Virus record (IMG/VR): IMGVR_UViG_3300025132_000036 | Span: 1-60,287 of that record | Length of the DNA: 60,287 nucleotides | From: a virus | Reading direction: 5' to 3' (one strand) | Part shown: positions 58,818 to 60,287 of the stretch, one piece after another | How the letters are laid out: every line of letters begins with the position of its first letter | Numbering within the stretch: the stretch's first letter is position 1 | Notes under the pieces: generated by a model | What the model was told of the DNA's origin: nothing | What the model saw: the letters and a program-made list of their open reading frames with translations, nothing else | The model's database searches: none | Made by a program: the position numbers and the translations under genes

Positions 58818-59291
58818 ATGAGCCGACCAAAGCCCACCGCCAAGCCCACCCGATTCAAGCACCGCTTCGGCTTCCGCCATGGGTGGGCCGTAGTGGCCCA
58901 CTACACCCCGAAGCAATCGAAGACCGTCATCCACGGCCACCGCAAAGACGGCCACTTCAAGAACTTCAGCAACGTCACCGGCAGCGGTTCCGTCCTCACC
59001 CTCAGCCTCCGCCGTGGAGGCCAGAAGCGCGGCACCACGAAGGTCATCGGGGCCAACGCCGACAACCTCGCAGCCCACCTCAACGCTTACCGGTCCAACG
59101 CCGTCCCACACGCCGCCCTGTGGCCCGTCATCGGTCGCCGCTCCGGTGCCTACGGTCGCCGGTCGTGGGGCACCGACACCTCGCACCCAACGAAGCACAT
59201 GGAGAACCACGACGACACCCGAACCACCCCGTACCGGTTCAAGGACTGGATGGGTGCGGTGTGGCTGACCCCGGAGGTCGCCGAGGAGTGA
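58818..59291 (+). CDS. Early basic protein, paralog 1, 157 aa
   Basis: A 157-residue very basic protein. The central part (HFKNFSNVTGSGSVLTLSLRRG...RGTTKVIG) and the end (GAVWLTPEV) match the next gene's product in order (PKNYHTRTGSGSNLRVTIGKMQRGRWTTI; SAMWNTPHV), so the two are diverged paralogs. Codons end almost always in C. The repeated promoter and high basicity suggest an abundant early nucleic-acid- or chromatin-binding protein acting on the host; this is inference. No known family recognised. Confidence 0.75.
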   Translation: MSRPKPTAKPTRFKHRFGFRHGWAVVAHYTPKQSKTVIHGHRKDGHFKNFSNVTGSGSVLTLSLRRGGQKRGTTKVIGANADNLAAHLNAYRSNAVPHAALWPVIGRRSGAYGRRSWGTDTSHPTKHMENHDDTRTTPYRFKDWMGAVWLTPEVAEE

Positions 59292-59350
59292 GGGGCACCG
59301 CCCGGAGGGAATCCCCTCCTCTCTCCTTTCGGTACCTCTCCCGAGGTGCC
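59292..59350 (+). terminator. Hairpins after paralog 1
   Basis: GGAGGG/CCCTCC hairpin near 59304-59319 followed by a TCTCTCC pyrimidine tract, then a second hairpin GGTACCTC/GAGGTGCC. Similar hairpins follow the other early genes. They probably end or process each transcript before the next control module. Confidence 0.5.
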
Positions 59351-59357
59351 GTTAGGA

Positions 59358-59379
59358 AGACTGTTCCTTACTTAACGTA
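59358..59379. repeat. 22-bp control-module repeat, copy B
   Basis: Identical to the element at 14-35 and at the same relative position, before CTCTCT repeats and a TTGATATA promoter. Confidence 0.75.
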
Positions 59380-59382
59380 TGA

Positions 59383-59399
59383 AATCTCTCTCCCATATG
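59383..59399. repeat. 17-bp pyrimidine-rich repeat, copy 2
   Basis: Identical to the 17-mer at 58690-58706, between the 22-bp repeat and the promoter of paralog 2. Confidence 0.75.
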
Positions 59400-59480
59400 G
59401 GGGCGCACACCTACCCCTCCCCGCCGAGCCGAGGGGTAGCCGAGCACCCCATAGAAGGGGAGCATCAGCCCGGCCGTGGG

Positions 59481-59488
59481 TTGATATA
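59481..59488 (+). promoter_or_regulatory. Early promoter TTGATATA
   Basis: In the context GGGTTGATATAG, centred 25.5 bp before the ATG at 59510, with CGGAGGAGC immediately before ATG. A leaderless start is predicted. Confidence 0.75.
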
Positions 59489-59509
59489 GGACCACACCGT
59501 CGGAGGAGC

Positions 59510-60109
59510 ATGAGCCGCCGCCGCGACCCCAACAAGCCCCTGCCTATGACCAAGACCACCATCACGCCCGAAACCAACGACAAGGGCAAGCCCATGCGGA
59601 AGAAGGGCGAACTGACCTTCAGCACCAAGAAGGCCCGCTTCGTCGTCAAGTTCGACTATCAGCCCACCTTCAGCACCACCGTCGAACGCCGCCACCACAA
59701 GCACGGCGCACCGAAGAACTATCACACCCGCACCGGGTCCGGGTCCAACCTCCGGGTGACCATCGGCAAGATGCAGCGCGGACGGTGGACGACCATCCGA
59801 AGCCGTGAGTTCACCGGCACCCTTGCAGACGGTTGGTTCGCCGACCTGTGGGACGCTTCGATGCCGGGTCGGGATGTGTGGGCCTTCTGGTCCCTGTTCA
59901 AGCCCAAGGGCCGCATGTGGACCACCGAGCGAACCGGCGAGGACACCACCCACGAGTACCGCGTGACCGAGAACGACGACCCAACCCGCCGCGTCCCCTT
60001 CAGCGAGAAGTCCACCTTCCAAGACGGCCAGAAGTCGGCGATGTGGAACACCCCCCACGTTGACGACAAGTCCCCCAAGGCCGAGGCATGGAGGCGTGGC
60101 GAGATGTGA
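59510..60109 (+). CDS. Early basic protein, paralog 2, 199 aa
   Basis: A 199-residue basic protein related to the gene before it through TGSGSNLRVTIGK, the following RGRWTTI and a C-terminal SAMWNTPHV. It has a longer Lys/Thr-rich N-terminus (RKKGELTFSTKKARFVVKFDY) and an acidic, Asp/Glu-containing end. Strong C-ending codon bias suggests high expression. Duplicated gene and promoter together indicate tandem duplication followed by divergence. No known family recognised. Confidence 0.75.
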   Translation: MSRRRDPNKPLPMTKTTITPETNDKGKPMRKKGELTFSTKKARFVVKFDYQPTFSTTVERRHHKHGAPKNYHTRTGSGSNLRVTIGKMQRGRWTTIRSREFTGTLADGWFADLWDASMPGRDVWAFWSLFKPKGRMWTTERTGEDTTHEYRVTENDDPTRRVPFSEKSTFQDGQKSAMWNTPHVDDKSPKAEAWRRGEM

Positions 60110-60133
60110 GGGGGACACCTCCCGCCGCCGCCG

Positions 60134-60180
60134 CCGGGGGGCCTGCCGCAGCAGGTCCCCCATTTCTTCTTCAGATGCTC
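60134..60180 (+). terminator. GC-rich hairpin with T-rich tail
   Basis: GGGGGCCTGC, loop CGCA, GCAGGTCCCCC forms a strong stem with one bulge, followed by ATTTCTTCTT. This probably terminates the transcript of paralog 2 just before the map junction. Confidence 0.6.
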
Positions 60181-60188
60181 TCTCCAAA

Positions 60189-60287
60189 GACGCCGTAGGA
60201 AAGACTGTTCCTTACTTAACGTAATATCTCTCTCTCCTATCTCTCTCACACAGGTCGCGCGTACGCACCCAGTATGCACATAGGGGA
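60189..60287. repeat. Terminal direct repeat, right copy
   Basis: Exact repeat of bases 1-99. The control module of the 60-residue early gene therefore runs continuously through the junction, which supports a circular or circularly permuted map. Confidence 0.95.

Noticed and set aside
58176-59210. Long minus-strand open frame of 344 codons
   Set aside because: It lies opposite a real plus-strand gene with a strong promoter and C-ending codons; such GC-rich third positions keep the opposite frame open. Its translation is Pro/Gly/Arg-rich with no fold signs, and it crosses the hairpin region and early promoter.
58883-60109. Plus-strand open frame of 408 codons spanning both early paralogs
   Set aside because: Its upstream half is an Arg/Pro/His-rich shadow in another frame of paralog 1. 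Only the part in frame from 59510, behind its own promoter, looks coding.
1-60287. Integrase, reverse transcriptase (diversity-generating element), transposase or insertion sequence
   Set aside because: No tyrosine or serine recombinase motifs, no reverse-transcriptase YxDD gene and no terminal inverted repeats flanking a transposase were seen, so neither lysogeny by integration nor a mobile insertion is supported.

Overview
The window is one complete genome of a tailed archaeal virus, probably assembled from a metagenome. Its last 99 bases repeat its first 99 exactly, so the unique map is about 60,188 bp and closes as a circle (or is terminally redundant or permuted). The archaeal host is inferred from replication genes of archaeal type: family B polymerase, RFC-type clamp loader, archaeo-eukaryotic primase, XPF/ERCC4 nuclease, Cas4-like nuclease, and candidates for a PCNA-like clamp, an RPA-like SSB and an MCM-like helicase. 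It is also inferred from TATA-type promoter boxes that lie 26-29 bp before start codons. The proteins are not extremely acidic, which fits a marine archaeon such as Poseidoniales (magrovirus-like) better than a haloarchaeon. The host assignment is inference.

Layout. (1) 58.8 kb through the map junction to 0.43 kb: three plus-strand early-type genes, each behind a related control module (pyrimidine-rich leader, TTGATATA box, GGAGG). Two of the genes are diverged paralogs. (2) 0.6-27.9 kb, plus strand: virion genes in order. These are a metallophosphoesterase, a zinc microprotein, large terminase, portal, protease/scaffold polyprotein, decoration protein, major capsid protein, connectors, a fibre-like protein, neck and tail-completion proteins, tail tube, tail chaperones joined by a -1 frameshift, tape measure, and a 2,186-residue tail-tip protein. 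(3) 27.9-43.5 kb, minus strand: the replication block. (4) 43.5-52.65 kb, minus strand: overlapping, mostly unknown small genes, many with paired cysteines of zinc-ribbon type. (5) 52.65-53.3 kb: a non-coding block rich in inverted repeats. (6) 53.3-57.5 kb, minus strand: a transcription unit with a 942-residue amidoligase / class II glutamine amidotransferase fusion, an unknown protein, a ribbon-helix-helix protein and a possible 12-residue Cys-rich peptide. (7) 57.5-58.8 kb: a 1.3 kb gene desert.

How it works together. Virion genes form one rightward unit. DNA-processing and accessory genes form leftward units with many internal promoters, whose TATA boxes often overlap the stop codon of the gene before. 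Several transcripts are predicted to be leaderless; others carry GGAGGTGA-type ribosome sites with start codons overlapping the previous stop (ATGA, GTGA, TTGA).

Most unusual points: the single-chain amidoligase/amidotransferase whose predicted Cys nucleophile is internal, directly after a membrane segment; a textbook CCCTTTG slippery site in the tail-chaperone gene; the duplicated control modules; and the zinc-microprotein array. Functions rest on motifs read by eye; no database search was run.
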